A stretch of 64,000 bases of DNA, taken from NCBI GenBank assembly GCA_002633005.1, contig NMRA01000144.1, positions 296,473-360,472 of the forward strand. The letters are read 5' to 3'. Position numbers and translations under genes: made by a program. Under the pieces are notes generated by a model, which ran no database searches, had not been told where the DNA came from, and saw only the letters and a program-made list of their open reading frames with translations. This DNA comes from Phoronis australis. Its lineage: Eukaryota > Phoronida > Phoronidae. Every line of letters starts with the position of its first letter. The stretch's first letter is position 1. This document shows, in pieces, positions 24,150 through 35,086 of the stretch.

Positions 24150-24290
24150 GACAACATCGATATCTGCACCTATTGCGGCCAGACGGGGCACGGGAAAAAG
24201 GCTCCAGCTCGTCTCCGCCAATCAGTGTGCCTCGCCTTCCGCCACATATGCGAGAAGTGTCAATTAAAGAATCACTTCCCAGGTGTGTGC
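24150..24290 (+). pseudogene. Gypsy gag zinc-knuckle region
   Basis: The frame at 24150 reads DNIDICTYCGQTGHGKK and ends with CEKCQLKNHF and a final Cys before a stop. The CxxC...H spacing and the second Cys-rich knuckle are typical of the nucleocapsid part of invertebrate Gypsy elements, just upstream of the protease. Confidence 0.75.
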
Positions 24291-24515
24291 TGAGGAGGCC
24301 GCTGCACCGGAAAGCCAGAATCCAGCGCCCATCACAGCAATGCAACACTCGATTTGTACGCTGTTTCCAAAACTCATGAGACAACCCCCGACCACCACAT
24401 CTTTGACCACATTTCCGACATATGGTTGAAAAACAAATCCATGCCACATCCCACAATCACACTAAAAGTCGCCACAGACGACTACTTATTACTCGGCGCC
24501 TAATCTAAAACCACC

Positions 24516-24743
24516 ATGACCCTCAACACAACCAAAACAGAGTGCATAGCGGACACAGGATGCCAGAGTTGCTTAGCTGGCACCCACCTCCTCACCTCCT
24601 TAGATTTATCGGAGAGCGACCTCTTGCCTGTCAACATGACAACGAAGGCGTTAGACAACGGCGAGTTCAACATTCTTGGAGCCATCATCGTTAACCTTTC
24701 TGGCACCACAACCCCGGGTCGCAACACCAAGCAGATCGTGTAA
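24516..24743 (+). pseudogene. Gypsy aspartic protease fragment
   Basis: An uninterrupted 75-codon frame with the catalytic ADTGCQSCLAG motif near residue 12 and the later hydrophobic ILGAIIV segment that pairs with it in retropepsins. It lies between the zinc knuckle and the reverse transcriptase, in the expected order. Confidence 0.8.
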
Positions 24744-25420
24744 ATTTAAAATTCTACTGACAGGTTCTTTCTCAGCTGTCACTCTTGTCTGGGATTAGGA
24801 ATTACAAGCACAAACTTTCCGACAGTAGGCGATTGCTTGAACGCTAACGATGACACGACTCCATGCACATGTTCACCTCATCAAAAGCCGCCTCCACGCC
24901 CAAAAGCGCTTCCGTTCCCGGCCACCGCCGACAACCGCATAAGCCTCCAACAGTGGCTTCTTAACTACTATGCCTTTTCCACATTCAACACATGCGAGCA
25001 TATGCCACTCCCAATGATGGACAGTACCTCAATGCGTCTCATGGTCGACCTCGACAAGGAACCCAAAGCTTGCCATGCACCCATACCTCAGTGTCCCAAT
25101 TCACTGAAAGAACGAAGTCAAGGCGGGCCTTGATAGCGACGTTAACCTGGGAGTCATCGAACCGGTACCCATTGGTACTCCAGTCACTTACCGCCACCGT
25201 ATAGTTATCTGCTCTAAGAACAAGAGCAACGCGAAGCGTTGAAATGCGCCCACGAATGCATTGCAAATGGTGTGCTTCTAGGGTTATTTATTTGTATCAT
25301 ACAAATGGCCTATATGGCGCAAAAACATACAATCCATCCGAAAACAGGAAATACCATATTTCATAAAAATCTGTCAAGGAACTTCAAAGAAACAACGGAA
25401 AATAGAATAAAATGAAATTG

Positions 25421-26293
25421 CCACTAGTGGGCACAGTGTCCGTTGGATCCGCCTGAAAGTCGTGATCATTGTCTGTTATCTTCATATAAATACACTTACT
25501 AAATTTATTAAAAATCCTGCAGTGGGCTTAGGAGATACAACTATGAGCGTAAAACAAAACTACCACTAGGGGGCGCAACAGTAGTCAGTCACCATCATCA
25601 AAGGTCGTCTTCACACTGAGAACATATATGCCAGTTTTCAAATGATTTGGTTGATACAGGGGTGGACACCAAAAACAAGATTTGAAAACAGGAAAAATGG
25701 CCACTAGTGGTGCAAAATACCTCGATTCCATCCAAAAACAGAAAGATAAGCGTCATCACACTAATAGATTCCTATATTTAAAATTTCATGAAAATCTGTT
25801 GAGGACCTTTGACGTAAGAAAATAAAATTGCCACTAGGGGGCACAGCAGTAATCAGATCTGTCCGAAAGTCGTCGTCATCCGTAGTCAACATCATATAAA
25901 TACACTTGCTAAATTAAGTAAAGATCCTGCAAACGGTTTAGGAGATACAGCCATAGGCGCAAAAAAACAAAATTGCCACTGGGAGGCGCCACAGTTGTCG
26001 AAATTGTCGGAAAATCATCATCAACCGTGCTCTTCATAGTAACCATATACATGCCAATTTTCACAATCATCCTTTGAGCGGTTTGGTTGATAGAGGGGTG
26101 GACGCAAAAAACAGACTCGAAAACCGTAAAAATGGCCACTAGGTGGCGCAAACTACGTCGAATCCATCCGAAAACGGGAGCATAGCGTCAACTCACTAAT
26201 AGGTGCCTACTTACCAAATTTCATGAAAATTCGTTCAGGACTTTTGAAGGTACAAAGGTAAGCGAAAAAAATATAATTGCCACTAGGGGGCAC
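25421..26293. repeat. A-B-C-A-B-C-A array of ~410-450-bp higher-order units built on a CCACTAGGGGGCGC motif
   Basis: Seven motif copies start at 25421, 25563, 25701, 25831, 25976, 26136 and 26280, spaced 130-160 bp. Flanking sequence sorts them into three types: A (25421, 25831, 26280; followed by GGCACA and a TCC(G)-GAAAGTCGT-like stretch in the first two), B (25563, 25976; followed by GCTTGATACAGGGGTGGAC-like sequence) and C (25701, 26136; preceded by AATGG, followed by CGCAAA and TCCATCC). A-to-A distances are 410 and 449. The motif resembles the CTCF core CCACNAGGGGGCGC. Confidence 0.7.
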
Positions 26294-26397
26294 ACCGGTA
26301 GGCGGATCCATCCGACCGTTCGCTCATGCCGTCCCATTCATGAATGGAACGTGACAAATTTCATGAACGTATGTCAAAGGGTTTTGGAGAAAGAGCA

Positions 26398-26470
26398 GCG
26401 GACGCCGGACGCCGGACGCCTGACGGACGCCACCCGGACGGACGGACGGACGTTCGGACGGACGGACGGA
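26398..26470. repeat. GGACG/GGACGGAC simple repeat
   Basis: Consecutive GGACGCC units change into GGAC tetranucleotides. It lies near the right end of the insertion in the Gypsy element and probably arose by slippage within that element. Confidence 0.85.
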
Positions 26471-26887
26471 GATAAGGGCATAATGCGTCCACATATAAAT
26501 ATGTGGGCGCATAAAAATGGAAAACCTCGACGCACAGTTGACATGCATGCTTTAAACGCCCATGCAATCACCCTTTCACCTCACGAGGTCCGTTCCCCGC
26601 AACACCAAAAAGTCGGTATGTGACGCCTGGAATGGCTATCACAGTGTTCCTCAACATGACGAAGACCGACACCACACCAAATTTATCACACCTTGAGGGC
26701 GGTATCAACACTGTTTCCCAAGGGTTACATCGCTTCTGGAGATGCGTATACCCGTCGTTTTGACGACATCATAGCCCACATTGCTAAAAAGGTTAAATGC
26801 GGACGATACCCTCCTTTGGTCCGATTCGATAGAGGCAAGCTTCCACCAAATGAACATGTTTCTGGAGAATTGTGGAAATAACGGTGT

Positions 26888-27101
26888 TATGTAGGTGGTA
26901 ACACAGTAAATTGGTATAACACGTATATTGCTTGTTGGAAGATGATAACTACATATAATACGGAAATACTAGTAAATAGGTCTATACACTACGGAGTCCT
27001 TTGCCACACTGACTGTGGAATGTAAGTGAGTCATATCTGAGACTCGTGGCTTCATTGTTCGTGGTTGGCACACCTTCTAATGGTGTGTGGTCGGCACACC
27101 A
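26888..27101. mobile_element. Small second insertion (~214 bp) in Gypsy reverse transcriptase
   Basis: Reverse-transcriptase homology is broken between ...CGNNGV (ending near 26887) and ITLKTEKFTF (from 27104). ACGGTGT before and ACGGTAT after could be a duplicated target of about 7-8 bp. The inserted sequence starts TGTAGGTGGTAACA, shares its first nine bases with the element's own LTR, and contains GTGTGTGGTCGGCACACC. The origin is not resolved. Confidence 0.45.
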
Positions 27102-28179
27102 AACGGTATCACCCTGAAGACTGAAAAATTCACCTTTGAAAATGACTGAGTGGAATTTGCGGGGTTTCACATAACCACCATCACCGTCAGACCCAGTCAA
27201 AAGTATTTGCGGGCTATCCAAAAATTCCCTATACCGAAGTCCCTTACAGACGTTCGGTCATGGTTCGGTTGGTCAATCAAGTTGCATACGCCTTCTCCAT
27301 GGCTGCAACAATGGCGCCTTTTCGCGAACTGCTAAAACCTTGCAAAAGCTTCTACTTGGACGACACTCTAGCCAAACTGTTTAACACATCCAAATCAAAA
27401 ATCATTGAACCGGTCTGCCTCGGTGTACAAATCTTTGACAAGACTAAACCCACCTGTATCATCACCGACTTGTCTAAAAACGGGATAGGGTTCTGGCTAA
27501 TGCAAAAACAATGCGACTGCACGGTGGCACCCTCAAAGACCCTCTTCTGTCGACCCGTGGGAGCCGGTTCACACATCCAGCAGAATCGCGATATTCCCTC
27601 GTCTAGGGTGAAGCCCTAGCTGTTGCAGACCCCCTCGATCGTACCAGTTTTTTGTCTTAGACTGCAAGCAACTTATTGTTGCTGTCGATCATAAACCACT
27701 CCTTGGAATATTTGAGCCCCGGCCACTAGGCGACATCAGCAGCCCTCGCCTAGGCAATCTGAAGGAAAATACTTTGTGATATCAATTCAAACTCCTTCAC
27801 ATTCGTGGACCTAAGAATAAAGCATCAGACACCATGTCACGTTCGCCATCTGGAGCAACAAACCCGGACAAATTCCATCTCAAGGACGACGTCAGTGCCA
27901 TCACTCCGGCGTGCTCCAACCATTAGCAGCACTAAGCTAACACCCAGAACATTCGAGAACGCGCCTAGACCATACACTGGAGCACACTGCTTCAACAAAT
28001 TGGACAAATTGCCGTCAGTTACATTCCACAGTGTGTGTCTACAACCAGTGATCCCACGTTAACGGAACTGGTCCGCATGCTTGAAGCAGGTGAACTGCCC
28101 GAATCGTACTAACATTGGCCTGATGACTTGCGTCAATTCCATCAATTCCGAGACCACCTCTTCACACTGACGGCGTCAT

Positions 28180-28700
28180 AATGTATAAGCAAATAGTAGT
28201 AGTCCCTCCACCGCTGCGTGACAAATGCCTCCAAGTACTACACGCCGCCCATCAAGGAGTATCGAAGATGACAGCTCGTGCTGAGTCATCGGTATTCTGG
28301 CCAGGTATGACATTACACATACCAGTATCCGCTGTGAACACAGCGATCGCATAGCTTCGTCCCAGCCCCATGCACCAGCCGCTCCTCGTATGGAGCCCTC
28401 ATATTCATTGCAGTGCATCTGCGCTGACTACTTCCAGTACAAAGGCGTACATTATCTCGTTATAGTTGACAGATACTCGAACTGGCCAATTTTGGAGCAC
28501 GCTATCAACGGTGCAAACGGCCTTGTAACCTGCCTCCGACAGACGTTCGCCACGTACAGCATTGCAGACCAGTTGAGTTCCGATGGCGGATCTGAGTTCA
28601 CTGCACGGGCATTTCTTCAACAATGGGGTGTAGACCACAGACTATCCTCTACAGCATTTCCACATAGTAAATGTCGCGCGCAAAATGCAGTCTAAACTAC
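28180..28700 (+). pseudogene. Gypsy integrase (zinc-binding and core regions)
   Basis: The region starts YKQIVVVPPPLRDKCLQVLH and AAHQGVSKMTARA...FWPGM, the usual H2C2-type N-terminal domain, although the two later Cys are lost. The core follows at about 28420: CADYFQYKGVHYLVIVDRYS with its Asp, then QLSSDGGSEFTARAF with the second Asp. The Glu region (CRAQNAV) is altered and a stop follows. A C-terminal Gypsy-type tail, ending RRSQRKRNRHIWFKDYEK at 29501, is still open. Confidence 0.82.
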
Positions 28701-29584
28701 AGAGCGCCTCATCATGGACAACACAGGTCATAATGGCACTCTCGACAACAATGTATTCCAGCGAGCAATACTGCAATAACGCAACTCCAATGATCCGTCA
28801 ACAAAACTATCTCCAGCACAATGCGTATTCGGCCGACCAATCAAGAGATTTCATCCCTGTACGACCGGGTCGATATCTTCCGCATCCCACATGGTGATCC
28901 ACTCTGAGGGCAAGAGAGGAGGCTCTTCGGAGTCGGCACATGCAGGACGCTGGTCAGAAAGTACACGTCGCCTACTACGTCTGAAAGTGGGGGACATTGT
29001 CCGAATCCAAAATCAAACGGGCAACCACCCAAATAAATGGGATAAAACAGAGAATGTTGTTGGAGTACGGAGTTTGACCAATACGTCGTTCGCGTAGACG
29101 GATCTGGCATGATAACCACATGCAACAGGAAATTCCTACGCTTGTACGCACCTGTTCAAATTTGGACGCCTCGCTGTACTATACTTGATGACGTGACTTA
29201 CGCCATTCTCCCACCACTTAATAAGTGTCCAGAAGAGAAAAACAGGGATGCAGCCCCTACGACCTTTCCAGCCACCACAAAAACCACCAGTAGCCCACCG
29301 GGCATAAATCAACCTGAGACTGCGCAACCAGTGCCCTTGCCAGCAACGTTACCACTACAGGATGATCCACCACCAGAACTTCAGATTCCATCATCAACAC
29401 TACATACAACAGAACCACTACATGCAACAGAACCACTACCGGTAAGACGCTCTCAACGTAAGCGTAACCGTCACATATGGTTCAAAGACTATGAAAAATA
29501 GATATTTATCAGTCCCAGTATATATACATGTAGTTGTTTAAGCAAACTCATCTTTGGGACTTGGGGGAGATAGCGAATAAGCTC

Positions 29585-29880
29585 TGTAGGTGGCACTACG
29601 CGTGGTTACTAATACGCTATATAATTTATTTACAAATGTCAAGTCTACTTCCTCTGCGGCTAAATGCCGGTAAAATTTCCACGTTACTAGCCGCATGAGC
29701 ACCATTATTTGTATTCTTCCCTCTTAACTTTATTCTCTTTACTTTATGAATTGCATTTGCCGGTATTTATACTTCCCTTATTGTTTCAGACGATGTTCAT
29801 TCGTCTTGCTTGTTCAGCTGAATAAAACGCGTTTAAATACTTGCAAGTTATAGGCCAACTTTACGTAGGGTCGTTCTACA
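29585..29880 (+). repeat. 3' LTR of the Gypsy element
   Basis: A 296-bp segment beginning TGTAGGTGG and ending TTCTACA, so its ends form a TGTAG/CTACA inverted pair as in LTRs. It is preceded by a purine-rich tract (GGGACTTGGGGGAGA) starting at 29564, and contains TATATAA near its start and AATAAA at 29820. The sense polymerase tail ends 83 bases upstream. No intact partner LTR was found on the 5' side. Confidence 0.72.
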
Positions 29881-30589
29881 ATTTGACCTCACTGAAATGT
29901 CTCTGTTGTAGGTCCACTTGTAAAACTGATTGTTTGTATCCGGCAACTGCGTTTTGATAGATGGAATACGCTTAGTTTCCCGGGAAGCACACCACTATTT
30001 GGCAACTGAAAAATTGGTATAGCCTCCCATTTTTGTTGGGATCCTCCATAAAAATCGCCCTTTCGTAGAGGTTCTCCATCGATTCCCCGATGATGGGTAC
30101 ACGTAATTAACCACCCAGTTTTAAACGTAAATTAGTGTGACCTTTAAGAAACATAATTTGTTGCGTAAAATACGTGTTAGAGCTTCAAAAAACATTTTCA
30201 TCAAAAACCATTCACACACCAATCGTAAACTAACGACAAACAAACCTAACATCTCCTAGCAAATTTGTGAGAAGATGGCCACCGGAGCAGCCCTGTGTCC
30301 TAGCGACGACACTAATGTGCAAGTCCCTAATGGACAAAAAGTAGTTTGCAAAATGTAACAAGTTAACGGGTTTGGGAGATGCGTTTATCGGACATTTAAC
30401 TATCCCACTGGTGGGTCTAAGATGTAGTAAAGAGGTGAGGTAACCACACTTTTGTACGTACATGTATTAAATCCCTTGCGAACACGACTATTAGTGATGA
30501 AAACTGCCTAGAATACTGATGGTGGCTATAAACAATTTAGAGGTGCGATGGTTTCGTTTCTCGGTGTGCAATCTGTAAGGAAAACTTAC

Positions 30590-33244
30590 CTGCCCTTTTA
30601 AGCCTATGTAAACCAAGATGTAGCGCTTCTGGAAAGCTGTTACTCTCCAATAAGAAGCCAACATTTTCTTTAAGAATGTCAGCTCGTTTTCGTCAGGTAT
30701 GCTCACTAACTGGGCCCCATCTTTTTGGCATTTTCTTTGCGCGTGCCCCCATGTGCCTGGCTCGACCGTTCTAAACTGCTGCAAGGAATAGCATCCTCTG
30801 TCACTCAGAAAGTAGTCTTTGTTTGGGCAATATGTTGGCGAAACTCTGACAAAAGGCGCTTCTATTTCAACAAGCTCAAATTGAAGCGAAAACCAGTCCT
30901 TCCTATCAATCTGAATCTCTACGAAGTCACTGCTTACGGTGTAGATAATATTCATGTCACTGTATTTTCTGTCTATCAGATACGATTTTTCTGAGTATTT
31001 ATTTCCACATGGGATTTCGAAGATTTTCTCTTTCACTGACGGAGCCCTGATGTGCGCACCACCCGAAGCGAAGCGCAGTTTGTATTGGGAAAATGTGTCA
31101 GTCCTGTTTGACTGGCAGTTTTGGTCTTTGCGGGACAGCAGCAACTGACATTTACCGGCACTCTCGGTGGAATGTCTGAGTAGTGAAAAAGTGCCACACG
31201 TACGCGATATTACACCGGTCTCTTTATCGTTGCATTCGAATTCCACGCAATGCTCTGAAAGAGGATTGAAAACATTTTGAACATTGAAAACTAGTTGAGT
31301 AGTTTGGAGCGCTCCTGGACACGACGATATAATCTCTGGTAATTTTTGCAATCGTTGATAGTTACAAACAGGTAACAGGGGCGACGGTTGCGTGTACACT
31401 TGAAGACAGCCCGTTTTGACTTCACAGTTATATCCCCTTGACTCCTTTGTTTGCAGTTGCGCAGGGTGCGTCAAGTTTGCGACCGGAAAAGTTCTTTGGA
31501 TGGTTCCATCGCTTAACTGCTGAGGAAAGTCGAGCAAAACAAAGCAGGAACGGCGAGATAAGTCGACGGCGTTGGGTGAATCGGAGTACACGGGAATGCA
31601 ATCTGTTTCAGACACGAATGCCCTGATGTTAATGTTTTCTTCAGTAATCTTATTGACGTAAAATACAACTGTCATGTACTCTTGGGTGCTGAAAATTGTG
31701 ATTGGATCAAAAGGTCTACAGAATGGACCACGACGTTTATATTGGTTGTCTGGGGCGTCGCCGTCGTAAACCGCATATCCAGCAGTATTGCAATCATTGT
31801 CTATGTACGGCATTTTATCAATTGTGAGCTTAACGAAGTTTCGTTGGTTTGACGCTCGAAAAACCCACGCACAGTTTACGATTTGTCTTGTTACGGTAAG
31901 AACTAATTCCGTATACAGCTTTGTCACCACGACTTGTCTGTTCACGGGTGATTTGCACTCGCTAGGCAATACATCTAAGCGATAACGTGACTTATAATTG
32001 ATGAGCTGGTTAACGTGAACCGCAGGTAAGAGTGTCATACGTATCGTTAAGGAAGACGCCCTGAAATGTCGGTCACCTGCTGTAACGTCGGAAAGTAATA
32101 AAAGGTCTTCATTCTCATGTGATACCAAATTGGTCCCGCCATAAATTTTCAACTCGAATCCTGTTCCATTACTCTCATTTCTGGATTCTGAATATGCCGT
32201 AGCGTTCCAAGATATATCGATATCGTGACCGATTGGAACAGAAAGTTCCCACACAAATATCCTGTTTTCATCCAGTTCAAAAGATGGAAAACAACTTTTT
32301 CCAGTGGAGCACGCGATGGTTCCCGCGGGTTTTTCCGGAAATTTGACAACCCCTGTGATTGTTTTCAATGTTTTGCTCTTAGCAGTGGTGTTATATAGTA
32401 TTTCAAACCCACCAGCAGTCAGAGTGGTGTCGCTTTCAAACACCACAAACACTTGATATGATTGCGGGTATAGCACGATGTCGTTGAAGAGTCCACAATA
32501 CCTTCCCAACACTGGGGCGTTTTCAGATGGTCCGTTAAAAAGTATTAGCTTGTCGTATTCACAGTTAACGCCGGAGTATTCCAGAGTCACGTCTTTAATA
32601 GTTATCATCATTTGCGTCCCCTTCTCAACTTCTAACAGCGCAGTGCAGAAGGTAAGTGGACTATAACCGGATTCTATCGTAGTTTTGAACAGGCCAGAAT
32701 TATCCCCTTTCTCGTGGGAGCAGTATTTGGCCCGTTGCGCTTCGTGAACTCCACGGTATCCAACAAACAGCCGTGCTTTGGCAGAAGCGAGGTGTCGAAA
32801 AATTATTTTCACAGCGCTGGCGTTCAATAGCCACACACGTTCATTCAAGTCCTGAACAGAGCCACATATCAGGTAATCGGATTTTGTTTTCACCGGCACT
32901 GACGATGATATAAAATAGTTATTTTTTGGACTGTCTAGTAGCTCAATTTTCACGTAAGGTCCCGCGTCAGAGTCACAAGGACCTTTTTCTGAGGCAAAAA
33001 AATCAATGAAAAGCAACTCTATCCGTCTTCCAGCTCCAGGTTTTAAGCGGATTGTCCACTCTTGCTGAATTCCCTGTAAGCTTTGGTTAAAAACCGCGCC
33101 AACTGATATATTGCCTGAAAAGTCCTCGGTTTTTGGTGGTCCGATAGATTCTGGGCCGCCACCACATCGTGTCTTTTGCATACACGCGAAGAAGAATTGA
33201 AACTCAACAAATAATTCGATGATTCTTCTAGGCGCGTAGTTCAT
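30590..33244 (-). CDS. Gene A, first visible exon: CUB-like domains and start of C-type lectin domain 1
   Basis: An open exon of 885 codons ending at a perfect donor (GGGCAG|GTAAGT) in phase 0. A CUB-like domain covers residues ~27-165. A clearer CUB (~175-285) has C-x(n)-C, GVNCEYDKLILFNG, VLGRYCG and VFESDTT...GFEILY. Residues ~310-800 are Cys-containing and beta-rich, with further CUB-like segments I cannot assign firmly. The C-type lectin starts at ~805 (YCPNKDYFLSDRGCYSL, WGHAQRKC, LVSIPDENELTFL). The start is uncertain. Met at 33244 is the first in frame but its leader is a weak signal peptide. Acceptor-like sites at 33271/33270 (CTGTTTCAG) and 33173/33172 (GCAAAAG, right before the first CUB Cys) suggest an upstream signal-peptide exon. 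Confidence 0.88.
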
Positions 33245-35086
33245 GGTGGTTGAGTAAAACGTACTTGTAGCTGAAACAGAGTAGCAGTGGTTGTGTTAAG
33301 TGGTAATTTTTTATCACAGGTATCTCTTTATAATGCGCTAGAAGTATATAACACAGGGCCATTATGGATTTATAAGTCATTTCAACAGGATAAAAGGAAG
33401 ACAGTAACACAAGGTATGCACATACGAGGATTGAATGCTCAATTCTGTCCAGCCCGATCGTAATCGGTGGAAGAACAAAGTGTCAACGAAAACCGCATTA
33501 AATTTCATGCATAAATAACGCGTTAAACAAAATTCATGTTCAGTTTAGAAACTCTTTTCATTAAAGTGATAAAATTTCTCGTATGTAAAACTTAATATAC
33601 GCTCTCCAAATTTTAGAGTGGAAATTGGACACTCATACAAAAAATGAAATTCAGTTTCCACCTGTCTGTTTGACATAATATACAAACTATTTGGTCGACA
33701 ACAATAGAACGAAGTCTGAAAACTTCAGTCATAAGCTGCAGTGTTCCAAACTATGTTCAGCTAAATAAGATCGTCTTTGGGTCCTAGTCTTCGGCTGCGG
33801 TTCGCGTTAATCACGGCAAACGGACTAGAGTATCTTGCACAAGTAGCATTTATAATCATTCTGCAAAACGGGTACGAGTTGTAATGTTCTCTACTGAAAA
33901 TAAAATGCATTCCAAAATAGGTGACTGTGGCACTCCGCCAATGTTTGGGCTCATACCAAAAACATCGGTTAATCCTTCAAATGGTAGAACGACCACGACC
34001 CATAGAGTTAATATCCGTCCGTGGAGTATGAGTGGTTACATGTAAGCGGACTACTCGTATCTAACTTGGTCACAGCGCTAATACGCCTATTAGTTTCTGA
34101 AAGCATGTCATTGGTATTTTTGTCGCGAGCACGAGTCTATCAACGGTAGACCCGTCTTCTGCCGCGGATGCCAGCAAATGTTGACCCTTCTCTAAATCGA
34201 GGTACATGTAAGCATCTTGAGCTCAGCAAACACTGCTTGGTGGTAGGGCTTCAGAAATTATAAGCTCTGATTCCCGGAAGTGTTGACATTGAAAAACATT
34301 TTCGACGTCTCCGAAGCATGCTGATGGACACGTTCGGTTTCTTAGCAAGTGTAAAAACCGTTTATTTCTCCTTTTAGTCTATGAAAAGCACAGGAAGTGA
34401 TCCAAGCGGTGATTAATGGTTTTGTGAGCATAATGTTACGGAACATTGATTATCCATACGATTACGGAAACTCGTGTCAGAATTCAAGATGTATGTCCGG
34501 TGATACAAGGTGTTTCGCCGCATATCGTAAAAAGTTTGTTTCACGTTTCCATCGTTTTTGTCGTTAAGTGAAAAACAACTGCATATGCAGCGTCACGAAC
34601 ATAGGCATTTTAATACTATAGACCAGACGAACGCGCTACTGTAGCTGACAACTTGACGCCATATTGGAAAGTGTTTCTAGTCACGTGACACGGTTAATCG
34701 CCATGTAAACAAACTGGGCAAATTGCCCTTTTCAAAGCGCGATATCTAACTCATAAAGAGGCGGAAGAGTGTGATTTTTTCAGAAACATAAAAAGCATGT
34801 GATGCAGCAGTTACATGCGTTTTTTAAGAGTCACTCAGTCATTAGAGAGATTATCAAACTAATAGAAGTTTGAAACCACTGGCAGATTCCCTTGTGGCCT
34901 GTGCGGCTGCACACTTGTGAATCCACTGTGAGCGATTTTTTTTAAGAGAAACCAGTAAGATCGCGCAAATTTATCTTTTAGTTTGTGTCTCTCGAAGCAA
35001 ATACAGCATATCCAGGAGTATACAGGGACGTGCCGCTCACGCGGTTGGTACGTACTGTCGTGGTGCCTCAATAAGCCTTTTCAGTA
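33245..35086. other. Upstream flank of gene A, no feature recognised
   Basis: It should hold the promoter or an upstream signal-peptide exon of gene A. I could not identify either: there is no clear hydrophobic leader next to a good donor and no core promoter motif I would defend. Confidence 0.4.

Larger units (their letters stand above)
25222..26513. mobile_element. Insertion in the Gypsy reverse transcriptase carrying a periodic motif array
   Basis: Coding homology to reverse transcriptase stops after ...VTYRHRIVICSKN and resumes with NGKPRRTV, so about 1.3 kb was inserted. Near the ends lie inverted copies of ATGCGCCCAC (25246) and GTGGGCGCAT (26504). The left side has a small perfect hairpin (CAACGC-GAA-GCGTTG) and the right side a palindromic stretch at about 26479-26513. 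Inside are the seven-motif array and a GGACG-rich simple repeat. This looks like a non-autonomous DNA element (MITE-like). Its class and target duplication were not resolved. Confidence 0.65.
24837..27790 (+). pseudogene. Gypsy reverse transcriptase and RNase H, split by two insertions
   Basis: The N-terminal finger region (STFNTCEHMPLPMM, then VIEPVPIGTPVT) runs to about 25240. Homology resumes at 26517 with NGKPRRTVDMHALNAHA and CDAWNGYHSVPQHDEDRHHTKF, then GYIASGDAYTRRFDDIIAHI. The catalytic Y/F-x-D-D region near 26790 survives only out of phase. A second break follows at 26888-27101, after which LTDVRSWFG, YAFSMAATMAPFRELLKP and an RNase H stretch (GVQIFDKTKPTCIITDLSKN, later AVDHKPLLGIFEPRPL) continue to about 27790. 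Many stops and frameshifts make it non-functional. Confidence 0.85.
23950..29880 (+). mobile_element. Decayed Ty3/Gypsy LTR retrotransposon, antisense in the gene A intron
   Basis: Polymerase domains appear in the standard Gypsy order on the plus strand: zinc knuckle, aspartic protease, reverse transcriptase, RNase H, integrase, 3' LTR. Every domain carries stops or frameshifts. No 5' LTR or capsid sequence was found upstream, so the 5' limit (~23950) is approximate and the element appears 5'-truncated. Two later insertions split the reverse transcriptase (about 25222-26513 and 26888-27101). The element lies opposite in direction to the host gene and fills most of its largest intron. Confidence 0.88.
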
